Source: Azohydromonas australica DSM 1124
Lineage (GTDB): Bacteria; Pseudomonadota; Gammaproteobacteria; Burkholderiales; Burkholderiaceae_C
Assembly: GCF_000430725.1 (NCBI RefSeq)
Contig: NZ_AUMO01000032.1
Span: forward strand, 124,001-188,000
Reading direction: 5' to 3'
DNA length: 64,000 nt
Shown here: positions 1 through 11,893 of the stretch, piece after piece
Layout: every line of letters starts with the position of its first letter
Numbering within the stretch: position 1 is the first letter of the stretch
Notes under the pieces: generated by a model
The model's database searches: none
The model's input: the letters and a program-made list of their open reading frames with translations, nothing else
Told to the model about the DNA's origin: nothing
Position numbers and translations under genes: made by a program

Positions 1-836
1 CGGCGGCGGTGGCCTTCCGGGCGCGGCTGTGGAACATCGGCGCCGAGGGGCAGCTTTACGCCGGCGCGCTGGCCGCGGTGGCGGTGGCCGGCGCGGGCGG
101 CTCCTTCGCGTTGATGATCGCCGCCGCCATGGCCGCGGGCGCGCTGCTGCTGCTGGGGCCGGCGCTGCTCAAGCGGCTGGGCGTGGACGAGGTCGTGACC
201 ACGCTGCTGCTGAACTTCATCGTGCTGCTGGGCGTGTCGGCCATGCTCGACGGCCCGATGAAGGACCCGATGGCCATGGGCTGGCCGCAGAGCATCGCGC
301 TGCCCGAGGAACTGCAGATCGGCAACCTGGTGCCGCGCAGCCGGCTGCACAACGGGCTGCTGGCGGCACTGGGGCTGGCCGCGGCGCTGGCCCTGCTGCT
401 GCGGCAGACCACGCTGGGCTTCGAGATCCGCGCCGTGGGCGCCAACGCGCGCGCCGCGGCCTTTGCCGGCATGCCAGTGCAGCGGGTGACGGTGCTGGTG
501 GCGCTGATGTCCGGCGCGCTGGCCGGGCTGGCCGGCGCGATCGAGGTGGCGGGCCGCGCCGGCTACCTGACGCTGGACATGTCGCCGGGCTACGGCTACA
601 GCGGCATCGTGGTGGCGATGCTCGCGGGGCTGAACCCGCTGGGCGTGGTGGCGGCGGCCACCTTCGTCGCCGGCATCCTGGTCGGCGCCGACGGCATGAG
701 CCGCCAGGTGGGCGTGCCCACCTACATCGCCGACGTGATCGTCGCGCTGGCGCTGATCACCATGCTCATGGCGACACTGCTGGTGAACTACCGCGTGGCA
801 TGGCGCCGGCCGGCGGCGGTGGGAGGGACGGCGTGA
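1..836 (+). CDS. ABC transporter permease, BmpA/nucleoside type (5' partial)
   Basis: This is an inner-membrane permease of the BPD_transp_2 family, which moves nucleosides, purines or simple sugars together with a BmpA-type lipoprotein and a double ATPase. The reading frame is already open at the window edge. The segment AFRARLWNIGAEGQ normally lies well inside these roughly 350-residue permeases, so the true start is upstream. Several hydrophobic helices are visible, with the family-like stretches VDEVVTTLLLNFI and GYGYSGIVVAMLAGLNPLG. It is the first of two permeases feeding a uracil/cytosine gene cluster, so a pyrimidine or nucleoside substrate is inferred from context, not from the sequence itself. 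Confidence 0.88.
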   Translation, partial: AAVAFRARLWNIGAEGQLYAGALAAVAVAGAGGSFALMIAAAMAAGALLLLGPALLKRLGVDEVVTTLLLNFIVLLGVSAMLDGPMKDPMAMGWPQSIALPEELQIGNLVPRSRLHNGLLAALGLAAALALLLRQTTLGFEIRAVGANARAAAFAGMPVQRVTVLVALMSGALAGLAGAIEVAGRAGYLTLDMSPGYGYSGIVVAMLAGLNPLGVVAAATFVAGILVGADGMSRQVGVPTYIADVIVALALITMLMATLLVNYRVAWRRPAAVGGTA

Positions 837-897
837 TGCGGGGCCGTCTTGGTGAATTCGGGCTGTTCTGTCGCACGAAGCACGAGCGGCAGCCCTT

Positions 898-1058
898 CCA
901 CTTCGTCATTCCCGCGAAGGCGGGAATCCAGGCGGTCCCCAAGCAGGCTGCAAGCAATGACGTTGGAAGGTGGGCCGTTCCGAATTCCTGGCGTGCGAAC
1001 GTTGTCGCTGGCGATCAGGCGTGGGACCGCCTGGATTCCCGCCTTCGCGGGAATGACG
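898..1058. repeat. Inverted pair of dRS3-like palindromic repeats
   Basis: Two copies of one repeat face each other. Positions 904-939 and 1023-1058 are perfect reverse complements over 36 bp, and they bracket about 83 bp of unique DNA. Each contains the palindrome ATTCCC-N8-GGGAAT (908-927 and 1035-1054), which fits the consensus of the Neisseria dRS3 element and related dispersed repeats. A third copy lies at 29013-29054. The pair sits between the two permease genes of one operon, so it would be transcribed and could fold into a long hairpin. Confidence 0.85.
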
Positions 1059-1128
1059 GAATAGTGGGCGTGGCGCCTCAGCTCACGGCTGGCGACAGCA
1101 CCGCTTCTGCTCTGAACGGCGGTGCGGC

Positions 1129-2055
1129 ATGAGCGAAATCCTCGACCTCCTCTCCGCCGCCCCCTTCTGGGTCGCGGTGCTGCGCATTGCCACGCCGCTG
1201 GTCTTCGGCACGCTGGGCGTGCTGCTGTGCGAGCGCGCCGGGGTGCTGAACCTGGGCGTGGAAGGGATCATGGTCGCCGGCGCCTTCGCCGGCTGGCTCA
1301 CCGTCTATGCCGGCCACGGCCTGTGGAGCGGCGTGCTGGTGGCCGCCGCGGTGGGCGCGCTGCTGGGGCTGCTGCACGCCTTCCTGACCGTCACGCTGGC
1401 GCTGAGCCAGCACGTCGCCGGGCTGGGCCTGACGCTGCTGGCCACCAGCCTGGCGAGCTACGCCTACCGCGTGAGCTTTCCCAAGGTGGAGCGCCCGCCC
1501 ACCATCACGCCCTTCGAGCCGCTGAGCGCGCTGCCCGTGCCGGTGCTGGCCGAGCAGACGGCGCTGACGCTGCTGGCGCTGGGGCTGGTGCCGCTGCTTG
1601 CGTACTTGCTGCACCGCACCCCCCTGGGCCTGGCGATCCGCATGGTGGGCGAGAACCCGGCCGCCGCCGAGGGCCAGGGCCTGTCGGTGGCGCGGCTGCG
1701 CACCGGCGCGGTGGTGGCGGGATCGGCGCTGATGGGCGTGGCCGGGGCCTTCCTCACGCTCTCGGCCTTCAACGCCTTCTACTTCAACATGGTCAACGGC
1801 CGCGGCTGGGTGTGCGTGGCGCTGGTCGTCTTCGCCTCGTGGCGGCCGGGCAAGGCCCTGCTGGGCGCCCTGCTGTTCGCCTTCTTCGACGCGTTGCAGT
1901 TGAGGCTGCAACAAGGCGGCGCCGTGGAGGCGCTGCCCTACCAGGTGTGGCTGATGCTGCCCTATGCCATGGCCATCGTCGCGCTGGTCGTGATGGCACG
2001 GCGGGCGGCTTATCCTCAAGCCTTGATGAGGCCCTACCGCAAGGGCGAGCGCTAG
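1129..2055 (+). CDS. ABC transporter permease, BmpA/nucleoside type
   Basis: This is the second permease of the transporter, 308 residues long and full length for the BPD_transp_2 family. It has many hydrophobic helices and typical family segments: LCERAGVLNLGVEGIMVAGA near residue 33, GLAIRMVGENPAAAEGQG near 166, and NGRGWVCVALVVFASWRPG near 223. These are the usual second subunits (NupQ/YufQ type) of nucleoside or purine importers. The start is the ATG at 1129; no strong Shine-Dalgarno is visible. It ends 31 bp before the URC1-like gene, which has a good ribosome binding site, so the two are probably cotranscribed. Confidence 0.9.
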   Translation: MSEILDLLSAAPFWVAVLRIATPLVFGTLGVLLCERAGVLNLGVEGIMVAGAFAGWLTVYAGHGLWSGVLVAAAVGALLGLLHAFLTVTLALSQHVAGLGLTLLATSLASYAYRVSFPKVERPPTITPFEPLSALPVPVLAEQTALTLLALGLVPLLAYLLHRTPLGLAIRMVGENPAAAEGQGLSVARLRTGAVVAGSALMGVAGAFLTLSAFNAFYFNMVNGRGWVCVALVVFASWRPGKALLGALLFAFFDALQLRLQQGGAVEALPYQVWLMLPYAMAIVALVVMARRAAYPQALMRPYRKGER

Positions 2056-2086
2056 CTACCAGTTAAGCAGCAGGAAGGAGACCGTG

Positions 2087-3347
<1,261 letters not shown>

Positions 3348-3358
<11 letters not shown>

Positions 3359-4649
3359 CCTCAACCCCACGCTGAGCCCCGGCGACGTGGCCGAGGGCGT
3401 GCGGCGGCTGCGCCAGGCCGCCACGGTGCGCGAGCGCTGCGCCAACCTCACGCAGGCGGTGCGCGAGGGGCGCTCGGAGCATTTCCGGCTCGACGAGTCC
3501 CGGCTGGACGAGGTGGCGCAGCGCATCGCGGCGCTGACCCGCGCGCGCTTCCCCGACGGGCGCGTCCCGCTGCACAGCCGCTGGCGCCATTTCGAGGCCG
3601 GCGGCGTGAACCGGCTGGCCGAGGTCGATGCCAGGCTCGCCGGCCACAGCCAGGTGGCGCGGGCGCGGGCGCACATCGAGCTGGTGCTGATCAGCGTGCT
3701 GCTCGATGCCGGCGCCGGCGCGCAGTGGCAGTACGTCGAGACGGAGACGGGGCAGACCTTCACGCGCTCCGAAGGGCTGGGGGTGGCGAGCCTGCGCGGC
3801 TTCCTGGCCGGCGCCTTCTCCAGCGACCCGGGCGATCCCTGCCGGGTGGACGCCAAGGCGCTGTCGCGCCTCGACGTGCCCACGCTGGCGGCGATCTTCC
3901 AGGTGCGCGAGATCAATCCGCTGCTGGGCCTGGAGGGCCGCGTCGCCCTGCTGCGCCGGCTGGCGCAGGCGCTGCGCGCGCAGGTCGAGACCTTCACGGC
4001 CGATGGCCGCCCGGGCCACCTGTTCGACGCGCTGACGCACCACCACCACGCACCGCGGCTGCACAACCACCACGTGGTGCCGGGCAGCACGGCGCTGCAC
4101 CACCAGGTGTCGGCGGCGCGGCTGCTGCAGGCGCTGCTGGACGCCTTCAGCGCCATCTGGCCCAGCGGGCAGCAGTTCATGGGCGTGCCAGTGGGCGACG
4201 CCTGGGCGCATCCGCTGGCCGGTGGCGAAGGGCCCAGCGCCGGCTGGGTGCCCTTCCACAAGCTCAGCCAGTGGCTCAGCTACTCGCTGGTCGAGCCTTT
4301 CCAGGCCGCGGGCGTGCAGATCACGGGGCTGGAGGAGCTCACCGGGCTGCCCGAGTACCGCAACGGCGGGCTGCTGCTCGATGCCGGCGTGATCCAGCCG
4401 CTGGACGCGGAGTTCGGCACCCGGCTGCGCGTGCCGGGCGAGCAGTGGGTGATCGAGTGGCGCGCGCTGACCGTGACGCTGCTCGATGCCCTGCTGCCGC
4501 GCGTGCGCACGCTGCTGGGCGACGACGCACTGCCGCTGGGCTGCCTGCTGGAGGGCGGCAGCTGGGCGGCAGGGCGGCAGATCGCCGCCGAGCGCCGCGG
4601 CGGCGGCGCGCCGCCGGTGGCCATCGACAGTGACGGCACCGTGTTCTGA
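3348..4649 (+). CDS. DUF1688 / URC4-like protein (uracil catabolism)
   Basis: A 433-residue soluble protein of the DUF1688 family, the bacterial counterpart of yeast URC4, a protein required for uracil degradation whose chemistry is poorly defined. Family-like segments include [14 protein letters not shown] (near residue 82), [17 protein letters not shown] (near 114), [15 protein letters not shown] (near 141), [16 protein letters not shown] (near 304) and [17 protein letters not shown] (near 333). The start is a TTG at 3348 inside the end of the URC1-like gene; no in-frame ATG is near. Overlap with URC1 upstream and uracil phosphoribosyltransferase downstream makes a URC role very likely. Confidence 0.85.
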
Positions 4650-4710
4650 GAAGTCCGGCAGCCACAAGCCAGAAGACACAAGCACCGATTCACCACGAGG
4701 GAGAAGGCCC

Positions 4711-5340
4711 ATGCCCGTCGTTCACGTCATCGACCATCCGCTGGTGCAGCACAAGCTCACGCTGATGCGCGAGAAGGACCGCAGCACCAACAGCTTCCGC
4801 CGGCTGATGCACGAGCTCAGCATGCTCATGGCCTACGAGGTCACGCGCGACATGCCCACGCAGCTGATCGACATCGAGACGCCGCTGGAGACCATGCGCT
4901 CGCCGGTGATCGACGGCAAGAAGACCGTGTTCGTCTCGGTCATGCGCGCCGGCGGCGGCTTCCTGGACGGCATGCTGGAGATCATTCCCGGCGCGCGCGT
5001 GGGCCATGTCGGGCTGTACCGCGACCCGCGCACGCTGATGGCGGTGGAGTACTACCTCAAAATGCCTGACCAGATGGAGGAGCGCGACGCCATCGTGCTC
5101 GACCCGATGCTGGCCACCGGCAACTCCGCCGCGGCGGCGGTGGAGCGGCTCAAGGAGTTCAAGCCGCGCTCGATCCGCTTCGTGAGCCTGCTGGCCGCGC
5201 CGGAGGGGCTGCAGAACTTCCACGCCCAGCATCCGGACGTGCCGGTGTACACGGCCGCCATCGACCGCCAGCTCGACGAGCACGGCTACATCCTGCCGGG
5301 CCTGGGCGACGCCGGCGACCGGCTCTTCGGCACCAAGTGA
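4711..5340 (+). CDS. upp: Uracil phosphoribosyltransferase
   Basis: A 209-residue cytosolic enzyme that makes UMP from uracil and PRPP. The PRPP-binding loop [15 protein letters not shown] begins at about residue 131, and the uracil-site segment [16 protein letters not shown] closes the protein as in other UPRTs. The start is the ATG at 4711 behind a GAGGGAGAAGG ribosome binding site; a longer open frame upstream is not coding. In the URC pathway UPRT (yeast URC6) is the entry step, so here it probably feeds UMP into the two preceding gene products as well as into salvage. Its stop codon overlaps the start of the cytosine deaminase gene. Confidence 0.95.
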   Translation: MPVVHVIDHPLVQHKLTLMREKDRSTNSFRRLMHELSMLMAYEVTRDMPTQLIDIETPLETMRSPVIDGKKTVFVSVMRAGGGFLDGMLEIIPGARVGHVGLYRDPRTLMAVEYYLKMPDQMEERDAIVLDPMLATGNSAAAAVERLKEFKPRSIRFVSLLAAPEGLQNFHAQHPDVPVYTAAIDRQLDEHGYILPGLGDAGDRLFGTK

Positions 5341-6680
5341 TGCAGATGCAGGACTTGCTGTTGCGCAACGTGGCGCTGCCCGACGGGCGCGCCGGCGTGG
5401 ACGTGCTGGTGCGCGAGGGGCGCATCGCCGCGGTGGGGCCGGCGCTGCCGGCGCCGCAGGGCATTCCCGCCCTGGACGGCGGCGGCTGGCTGCTGAGCCC
5501 GCCCTTCGTGGACGCGCATTTCCACATGGACTCCACGCTCAGCCACGGCCAGCCGCGGGTGAACGAAAGCGGCACGCTGCTGGAAGGCATCTCGCTGTGG
5601 GGCGAGCTGAAACCGCTGCTGACGCAGGAGGCGCTGGTGGAGCGTGCGCTGCGCTACTGCGACTGGGCCGTGGCGCGCGGGCTGCTGGCGATCCGCTCGC
5701 ACGTGGACGTCTGCGACCCGCGGCTGCTGGCGGTGGAGGCGCTGCTGCACGTCAAGCGGCAGGTGGCGCCCTACCTCGACCTGCAGCTGGTGGCCTTCCC
5801 GCAGGACGGCGTGCTGCGTTGCCCGGGCGCTCTTGAAAACCTCAAGCGCGCGCTGGACCTGGGCGTGGACGTGGTGGGCGGCATCCCGCACTTCGAGCGC
5901 ACCATGGCCGACGGTGCCGAGAGCGTGCGGCTGCTGTGCGAGCTGGCGGCCGAGCGCGGCCTGCGCGTGGACATGCACTGCGACGAGAGCGACGACCCGC
6001 TGTCGCGCCACGTCGAGACGCTGGCGCAGCAGACGCACCGGCTGGGGCTGCATGGGCGGGTGACGGGCTCGCACCTCACGTCCATGCACTCGATGGACAA
6101 CTACTACGTCTCCAAGCTGCTGCCGCTGATGGCCGAGGCGCAGCTGCACGCGGTGGCGAACCCGCTCATCAACATCATGCTGCAGGGCCGGCACGACACC
6201 TACCCGAAGCGCCGCGGCATGACGCGCGTGCCGGAGCTGCTGGCCGCGGGCGTGAACGTGGGCTTCGGCCACGACTGCGTGATGGACCCTTGGTATCCCC
6301 TGGGGTCCGCCGACATGCTCGAAGTCGCCGCGATGGGGCTGCACGTGGCGCAGCTGGGCTCCGTGGCCGGGCAGCGCGCCTGCTTCGACGCGGTGACGGT
6401 GAACAACGCGCGCGTCCTGGGGCTGGAAGGCTACGGGCTGGAGCCGGGCTGCCGTGGGGATTTCGTGCTGCTGCAGGCGCGCTCGCCGCAGGAGGCGATC
6501 CGGCTGCGGGCGCCGCGGCTGCTGGTGGTGCGTGGCGGGCGGGTGCTGGCGCGCGCGCCGGTGCAGGCGGTGGCGCTGGAGCTGCCGGGCCGGCCGGCGC
6601 GGGTGGACTTCACGCTGGCGCCGCCAGCCCGGGACGAGCCCGGGGTGGCGCCGCCGGGCGGTCCGGAGGCGGGCCCCTAA
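5340..6680 (+). CDS. codA: Cytosine deaminase
   Basis: An amidohydrolase of about 446 residues that closely resembles E. coli CodA and converts cytosine to uracil and ammonia. The metal ligands are visible: HFH at residues 60-62 in VDAHFHMDST, a second histidine region in IPHFERT and MHCDESDDP, and Asp312 in GHDCVMDPWYPLG. The stretch ANPLINIMLQGRHDTYPKRRG is diagnostic of the family. The ATG at 5340 overlaps the upp stop (TGATG); a GTG at 5337 is possible. As the last gene of the URC-type operon it would let imported cytosine enter as uracil. Confidence 0.93.
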   Translation: MQMQDLLLRNVALPDGRAGVDVLVREGRIAAVGPALPAPQGIPALDGGGWLLSPPFVDAHFHMDSTLSHGQPRVNESGTLLEGISLWGELKPLLTQEALVERALRYCDWAVARGLLAIRSHVDVCDPRLLAVEALLHVKRQVAPYLDLQLVAFPQDGVLRCPGALENLKRALDLGVDVVGGIPHFERTMADGAESVRLLCELAAERGLRVDMHCDESDDPLSRHVETLAQQTHRLGLHGRVTGSHLTSMHSMDNYYVSKLLPLMAEAQLHAVANPLINIMLQGRHDTYPKRRGMTRVPELLAAGVNVGFGHDCVMDPWYPLGSADMLEVAAMGLHVAQLGSVAGQRACFDAVTVNNARVLGLEGYGLEPGCRGDFVLLQARSPQEAIRLRAPRLLVVRGGRVLARAPVQAVALELPGRPARVDFTLAPPARDEPGVAPPGGPEAGP

Positions 6681-6709
6681 AATCGGCCCCAACACAAACA
6701 CAGGCAGGC

Positions 6710-7327
6710 ATGAAGCTCATCGGATCGCTCACCAGCCCCTACGTGCGCAAGGTGCGCATCGTGATGGCGGAGAAGAAGCTGGACTACCAGTTTCTGCAGG
6801 AAGACGTATGGAACAGCGACGCGATCCTGGCCTCCAACCCGCTGGGCAAGGTGCCCTGCCTGATCACGGAGTCCAACGACGCGGTGTACGACTCGCGCGT
6901 GATCGTGGAGTACGTGGACACGCTCTCGCCGGTGGGGCGGCTGATCCCGGCGGCGGGCCGTGAGCGCGCCGAGGTGCGCACCATCGAGGCGCTGGCCGAC
7001 GGGATGCTGGACGCGTCGATCCTGGCGCGGCTGGAGCTGACCTGGGGCGGCCGCAGCGAGGCCCAGCGCAGCCCGGCCTGGGTGGACCGCCAGATGGCGC
7101 GCGTGCACAGCGCGCTCAAGGCCATGTCGCAGGCGCTGGGCGACGATGCCTGGTGCGTGCACAACCATTTCTCGCTGGCCGACATCGCCGTGGGCTGCGC
7201 GGTGGGCTACCTCTCCTTCCGCTTCCCGCACATCGACTGGCGCGGCGACCATCCCAACCTGGCGCGCCTGTCGGACAAGCTCGAAGCGCGCGCGAGCTTC
7301 ATCGCCACGGCCGTGCCCAAGGGCTGA
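6710..7327 (+). CDS. Glutathione S-transferase family protein
   Basis: A 205-residue cytosolic protein with a thioredoxin-like N-terminal half and an all-helical C-terminal half. The start [24 protein letters not shown] and the segment [10 protein letters not shown] with a downstream [10 protein letters not shown] are the glutathione-binding features of the GST fold. The helical half contains the family hydrophobic-staple-like [15 protein letters not shown]. The ATG at 6710 lies 30 bp after codA. The substrate cannot be told from sequence; this type is often annotated as a YibF-like GST. It may be read from the operon upstream or from its own promoter. Confidence 0.88.
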   Translation: MKLIGSLTSPYVRKVRIVMAEKKLDYQFLQEDVWNSDAILASNPLGKVPCLITESNDAVYDSRVIVEYVDTLSPVGRLIPAAGRERAEVRTIEALADGMLDASILARLELTWGGRSEAQRSPAWVDRQMARVHSALKAMSQALGDDAWCVHNHFSLADIAVGCAVGYLSFRFPHIDWRGDHPNLARLSDKLEARASFIATAVPKG

Positions 7328-7392
7328 CGAAGGGTTGATCTGCCGCAGGCGCCGCCCTGGCGCCGCGGCCCGGGACGGTGTCGGGCGTGGCC

Positions 7393-7398
7393 TATACT
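7393..7398 (+). promoter_or_regulatory. Candidate -10 element for the metX leader
   Basis: TATACT lies 8 bp before the first stem of the SAM-II riboswitch, so transcription would start at about 7405 and include the whole aptamer. No convincing -35 box is visible in this GC-rich stretch. Confidence 0.5.
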
Positions 7399-7404
7399 GT
7401 TCTT

Positions 7405-7459
7405 TCAGCGCCGATTTGTTCCGGATTGCGGGCGCTCAACAAATGCAGCTAAAGAGGGA
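7405..7459 (+). ncRNA. SAM-II riboswitch (metX leader)
   Basis: The leader matches the SAM-II fold. Stem P1 is AGCGCC (7407-7412) paired with GGCGCT (7431-7436). The loop carries the conserved GATTT and ATTGC motifs, and the 3' strand carries AAATGCAGCTAAAGAGGG (7440-7458), which forms the pseudoknot in this class. The same GAUUU, AUUGC and AAUGYAGCUAAA elements occur in the alphaproteobacterial and marine metX examples known from structures. It senses S-adenosylmethionine and lies immediately before a terminator and metX. Confidence 0.88.
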
Positions 7460-7466
7460 CGCCCAG

Positions 7467-7502
7467 ACCCGGTGTCCGCTTTCAGCGACGCCGGGTTTTT
7501 TG
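7467..7502 (+). terminator. Intrinsic terminator in the metX leader (riboswitch expression platform)
   Basis: ACCCGGTGTC pairs with GACGCCGGGT around a short loop that itself contains GCT/AGC, and a run of seven T follows. It lies 8 bp after the aptamer and 25 bp before the metX start, so SAM binding probably controls transcription read-through. Confidence 0.85.
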
Positions 7503-7526
7503 CTTCTGGAGGGACGGGTTTCATCC

Positions 7527-8708
7527 ATGGGTTCTATAGGGCATGTCACGCCGCAGCGCATGCATTTCCCGCAGCCGCTGCCGCTCAAGAGCGGCGCGCA
7601 GCTGCCAGACTACTCGCTGACGTATGAGACCTACGGCACGCTCAACGCCGCGCGCAGCAACGCCGTGCTGGTGTGCCACGCGCTCAACGCCAGCCACCAC
7701 GTCGCCGGCACCTACGCCGGGCAGGAGAAGAGCGAAGGTTGGTGGGACAACCTGATCGGTCCGGGCAAGCCGCTGGACACGAACCGCTTCTTCGTCATCG
7801 GCGTCAACAACCCCGGCTCCTGCTTCGGCTCCACCGGGCCGAAGGACCTGAACCCTGCCACCGGCCAGCCCTGGGGCTCGGACTTCCCGGTGGTGACGGT
7901 GGAGGACTGGGTCAACGCGCAGGCGCGGCTGCTGGATGCGCTGGGCATCGAGCAGCTGGCGGCCGTGATCGGCGGCAGCCTGGGCGGCATGCAGGCGCTC
8001 TCCTGGACCATCCAGCACCCGCAGCGCGTGCGCCACGCGCTGGTGATCGCCAGCGCACCGAACCTCTCGGCGCAGAACATCGCCTTCAACGAGGTGGCGC
8101 GCCGCGCCATCTGCACCGACCCCGAGTTCCACGGCGGCCACTTCTACGCCCACGGCGTGGTGCCGCAGCGCGGGCTGCGCGTGGCGCGGATGATCGGCCA
8201 CATCACGTACCTCTCCGACGACTCGATGGAAGCCAAGTTCGGCCGCGCGCTGCGCGCCGCGGAGCTGGCCTACAGCACGCAGCAGATCGAGTTCCAGATC
8301 GAGAGCTACCTGCGCTACCAGGGCGACAAGTTCAGCGAGTACTTCGACGCCAACACATACCTGCTGATCACGCGCGCGCTGGACTACTTCGACCCCGCGC
8401 GCGAGCACGGCGGCGACCTGTCTGCGGCCTTGGCGAAGGCCTCCGCGAAATTCCTGGTGGTGAGCTTCACCACCGACTGGCGCTTCTCGCCGTTGCGCTC
8501 GCGCGAGATCGTGCAGGCGCTGCTGGACAACGGCCGCGACGTGGCCTACGCCGAGATCGACGCGCCGCACGGCCACGACGCCTTCCTGCTGGAGGACCCG
8601 CGCTACCACGGCGTGGTGCGCGCCTACTTCGAGCGCGTGGCGGCGGAGGCCGAGGCCCAGGCCGCCACCGCCCCGGCCGTGGCCGTGAGCCAGAGGGAGG
8701 CCGCATGA
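7527..8708 (+). CDS. metX: Homoserine O-acyltransferase MetX
   Basis: A 393-residue alpha/beta-hydrolase-fold enzyme that acylates homoserine at the first committed step of methionine synthesis. The nucleophile elbow is GGSLGGMQ with Ser151. The oxyanion and substrate segment is [12 protein letters not shown]. The catalytic Asp and His lie in TTDWRFSP and [10 protein letters not shown] near the C-terminus. The ATG at 7527 follows CTGGAGGG. Whether it uses acetyl-CoA or succinyl-CoA cannot be settled by eye, since many betaproteobacterial MetX proteins are succinyltransferases. Its stop overlaps metW (ATGA), and expression is controlled by the SAM-II riboswitch. Confidence 0.95.
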   Translation: MGSIGHVTPQRMHFPQPLPLKSGAQLPDYSLTYETYGTLNAARSNAVLVCHALNASHHVAGTYAGQEKSEGWWDNLIGPGKPLDTNRFFVIGVNNPGSCFGSTGPKDLNPATGQPWGSDFPVVTVEDWVNAQARLLDALGIEQLAAVIGGSLGGMQALSWTIQHPQRVRHALVIASAPNLSAQNIAFNEVARRAICTDPEFHGGHFYAHGVVPQRGLRVARMIGHITYLSDDSMEAKFGRALRAAELAYSTQQIEFQIESYLRYQGDKFSEYFDANTYLLITRALDYFDPAREHGGDLSAALAKASAKFLVVSFTTDWRFSPLRSREIVQALLDNGRDVAYAEIDAPHGHDAFLLEDPRYHGVVRAYFERVAAEAEAQAATAPAVAVSQREAA

Positions 8709-9289
8709 GCGACCGTCAAGCCATGGCGCTGATCGCCGAGCTGGTGCCCAAGGGCAGCCGCGTGCTGGACCTGGGCTGCGGCAACGGCGCGCTGCTGGCG
8801 CTGCTGCGCGACCAGCGCGGCTGCACCGGCTACGGCGTGGAGATCGACGACGCGAAGGTGCTGGAGTGCGTCAAGCGCGGCGTCAACGTCATCCAGCGCA
8901 ACCTGGACGAAGGCCTGGGACTGTTCCGCGACGGCAGCTTCGACGTGGTGCTGCAGCTCGACACCCTGCAGCACCTGCGCAACACGGCCGAGCTGCTGCG
9001 CGAGACGGCGCGCGTGGGGCGCAGCGCGATCGTGAGCTTCCCGAACTTCGCGCACTGGCCCAACCGCTTCTCGGTGCTGCGCGGGCGCATGCCCGTGACC
9101 AAGACGCTGCCCTACCAGTGGTACGACACGCCCAACATCCGCGTCGGCACCTTCGCCGACTTCGAGGTGCTGGCCGGCCAGTGCGGGCTGCGGGTGCTGC
9201 AGTCCTTCGGGCTGCACAACGGGCGCAAGGTGGATGCGTGGCCGAACCTGATGGCGAGCACGGCGGTGTTCAGGCTGGAGCGCGGCTGA
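8705..9289 (+). CDS. metW: Methionine biosynthesis protein MetW
   Basis: A 194-residue methyltransferase-fold protein with the SAM-binding motif [12 protein letters not shown] near residue 20 and YGVEIDD near residue 44, followed by the MetW-typical [19 protein letters not shown] and [12 protein letters not shown]. It overlaps metX by 4 bp. MetW is the usual partner of MetX in Proteobacteria and is thought to support its activity, though a methyl-transfer reaction has not been clearly shown for the family. The pair is under the same SAM-II control. Confidence 0.93.
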   Translation: MSDRQAMALIAELVPKGSRVLDLGCGNGALLALLRDQRGCTGYGVEIDDAKVLECVKRGVNVIQRNLDEGLGLFRDGSFDVVLQLDTLQHLRNTAELLRETARVGRSAIVSFPNFAHWPNRFSVLRGRMPVTKTLPYQWYDTPNIRVGTFADFEVLAGQCGLRVLQSFGLHNGRKVDAWPNLMASTAVFRLERG

Positions 9290-9372
9290 GCGGCTGCTCG
9301 TCGGCTTCCCGCCTCCGCCAGGAGTGAAAAAGGCGGCTCCTAGAATGGGTTGATCCCCTCCCGGAGCCCGCC

Positions 9373-10842
<1,470 letters not shown>

Positions 10843-10867
10843 AGCGGGCGCCCGGCCGGCGGGCCGC

Positions 10868-11290
10868 TCAGGCGGCGGAGGCCTGCGGCTGGCGGCCCTG
10901 GGGGCCGTGCAGTTCATGGTCCGGGGCGGCCGGGCGCCACAGCCACAGCAGCGCGGCGATCAGCGCCGCGTTGAACATCGGGAAGGCCGAGACGCCCAGC
11001 GGCACCACGCCCGCCAGCGTGTAGACGAGGCCGACGCCCAGGTCCACGAGCTGGATGAGCACCATGTTCAATATCCAGAACCGGTGCTCCTGCGGCGCGC
11101 GGGCCATGACGAAAAGCCCCAGGCCATAGGCCAGGAATCTCGCGGCCAGCATGCCCAACGGATAGGCGATGTCGGCCGCCGGCACGGAATGGCCGATCAG
11201 GTGCAGAAACTGCCGCGGCGCCACCAAATAGAAAATACCCAGAATAAGCTGAACGGCGCCCACGATGCGCAGGAAAATGCGAAGCTTCAT
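10868..11290 (-). CDS. Small four-helix membrane protein next to an HxlR regulator
   Basis: A 140-residue protein with about four hydrophobic helices, beginning MKLRIFLRIVGAVQLILGIFY. It resembles small DUF4345-like or DoxX-like integral membrane proteins, but I do not recognise a specific family with confidence. The ATG at 11290 has GAGGGA upstream; the open frame extends 23 codons further but without a ribosome binding site. It is divergent from an HxlR regulator only about 100 bp away, so it is probably that regulator's target. No catalytic residues are apparent. Confidence 0.75.
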   Translation of the reverse strand: MKLRIFLRIVGAVQLILGIFYLVAPRQFLHLIGHSVPAADIAYPLGMLAARFLAYGLGLFVMARAPQEHRFWILNMVLIQLVDLGVGLVYTLAGVVPLGVSAFPMFNAALIAALLWLWRPAAPDHELHGPQGRQPQASAA

Positions 11291-11364
11291 GACGTGAATT
11301 CCCTCGGTTTGGAATGAGCGAGATGCCAGGGAGTCGCATTGCGCCCCGCAAGAACGCACTTTTT

Positions 11365-11379
11365 GGTGAGCTGCTTACC
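11365..11379. promoter_or_regulatory. Candidate HxlR operator
   Basis: GGTGAG-CTG-CTTACC is a near-palindrome (five of six pairs) in the AT-richer divergent intergenic region, 13 bp before the likely start of the HxlR gene. HxlR proteins bind short inverted repeats at their own and divergent promoters. The assignment is by position only. Confidence 0.35.
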
Positions 11380-11391
11380 TTTTGGTTAGTC

Positions 11392-11733
11392 ATGGCGGAA
11401 AAAGAAAATCACGATCCCTGCCTCGCGGGCTGCCCGGTGCAGGCCACCGCCAGCGTCATCGAGCACAAATGGGCTACCTTGATCGTCCGGGATTTGCTCT
11501 CCGGCAAGAAAAGGTTTTCGGAGCTGCAGCGCTCACTGGGTTCCATCAGCGCCAAGATACTCAGCGACCGGCTCAAGGACCTGGAACAAAAAGGCTTGCT
11601 GCGGCGCACGGTTTATCCGACGGTGCCGCCTTCCACCGAATATGAGCTGACCGAGCTGGGAAAGGAAATCGAAATCGTCATCCGGGCCATGCAAGTTTTC
11701 GGGCTGCAGCTCCAGGCCCACGCGCGGGGCTGA
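11392..11733 (+). CDS. HxlR family transcriptional regulator
   Basis: A 113-residue winged-helix regulator of the HxlR type. The N-terminus has the characteristic cysteines (DPCLAGCPV) followed by IEHKWATLIVRDLLSGKKRFSEL and ISAKILSDRLKDLEQKGLL, the recognition helix and wing region. In some relatives (HypR, QorR, YodB) an N-terminal Cys senses electrophiles or disulfide stress; Cys11 here could play that role. An in-frame ATG 78 bp upstream is less likely because it would add a tail unlike the family. It probably regulates itself and the divergent membrane protein gene. Confidence 0.88.
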   Translation: MAEKENHDPCLAGCPVQATASVIEHKWATLIVRDLLSGKKRFSELQRSLGSISAKILSDRLKDLEQKGLLRRTVYPTVPPSTEYELTELGKEIEIVIRAMQVFGLQLQAHARG

Positions 11734-11893
11734 GGGCACGCGCCGGGCGGCGTTGCGCTCCCGGCGCTTTGGCGGGGCCGCCGGCGTGCCGCGCACGCGC
11801 TACGCAGCACCCGCAAGGGCCGGGGCAGCGCCAGCGGTAACAATCGTGGTCTTTGCCTGAATCGGCCCGGTCGTCGCCGGGCCCCGCGTGACC

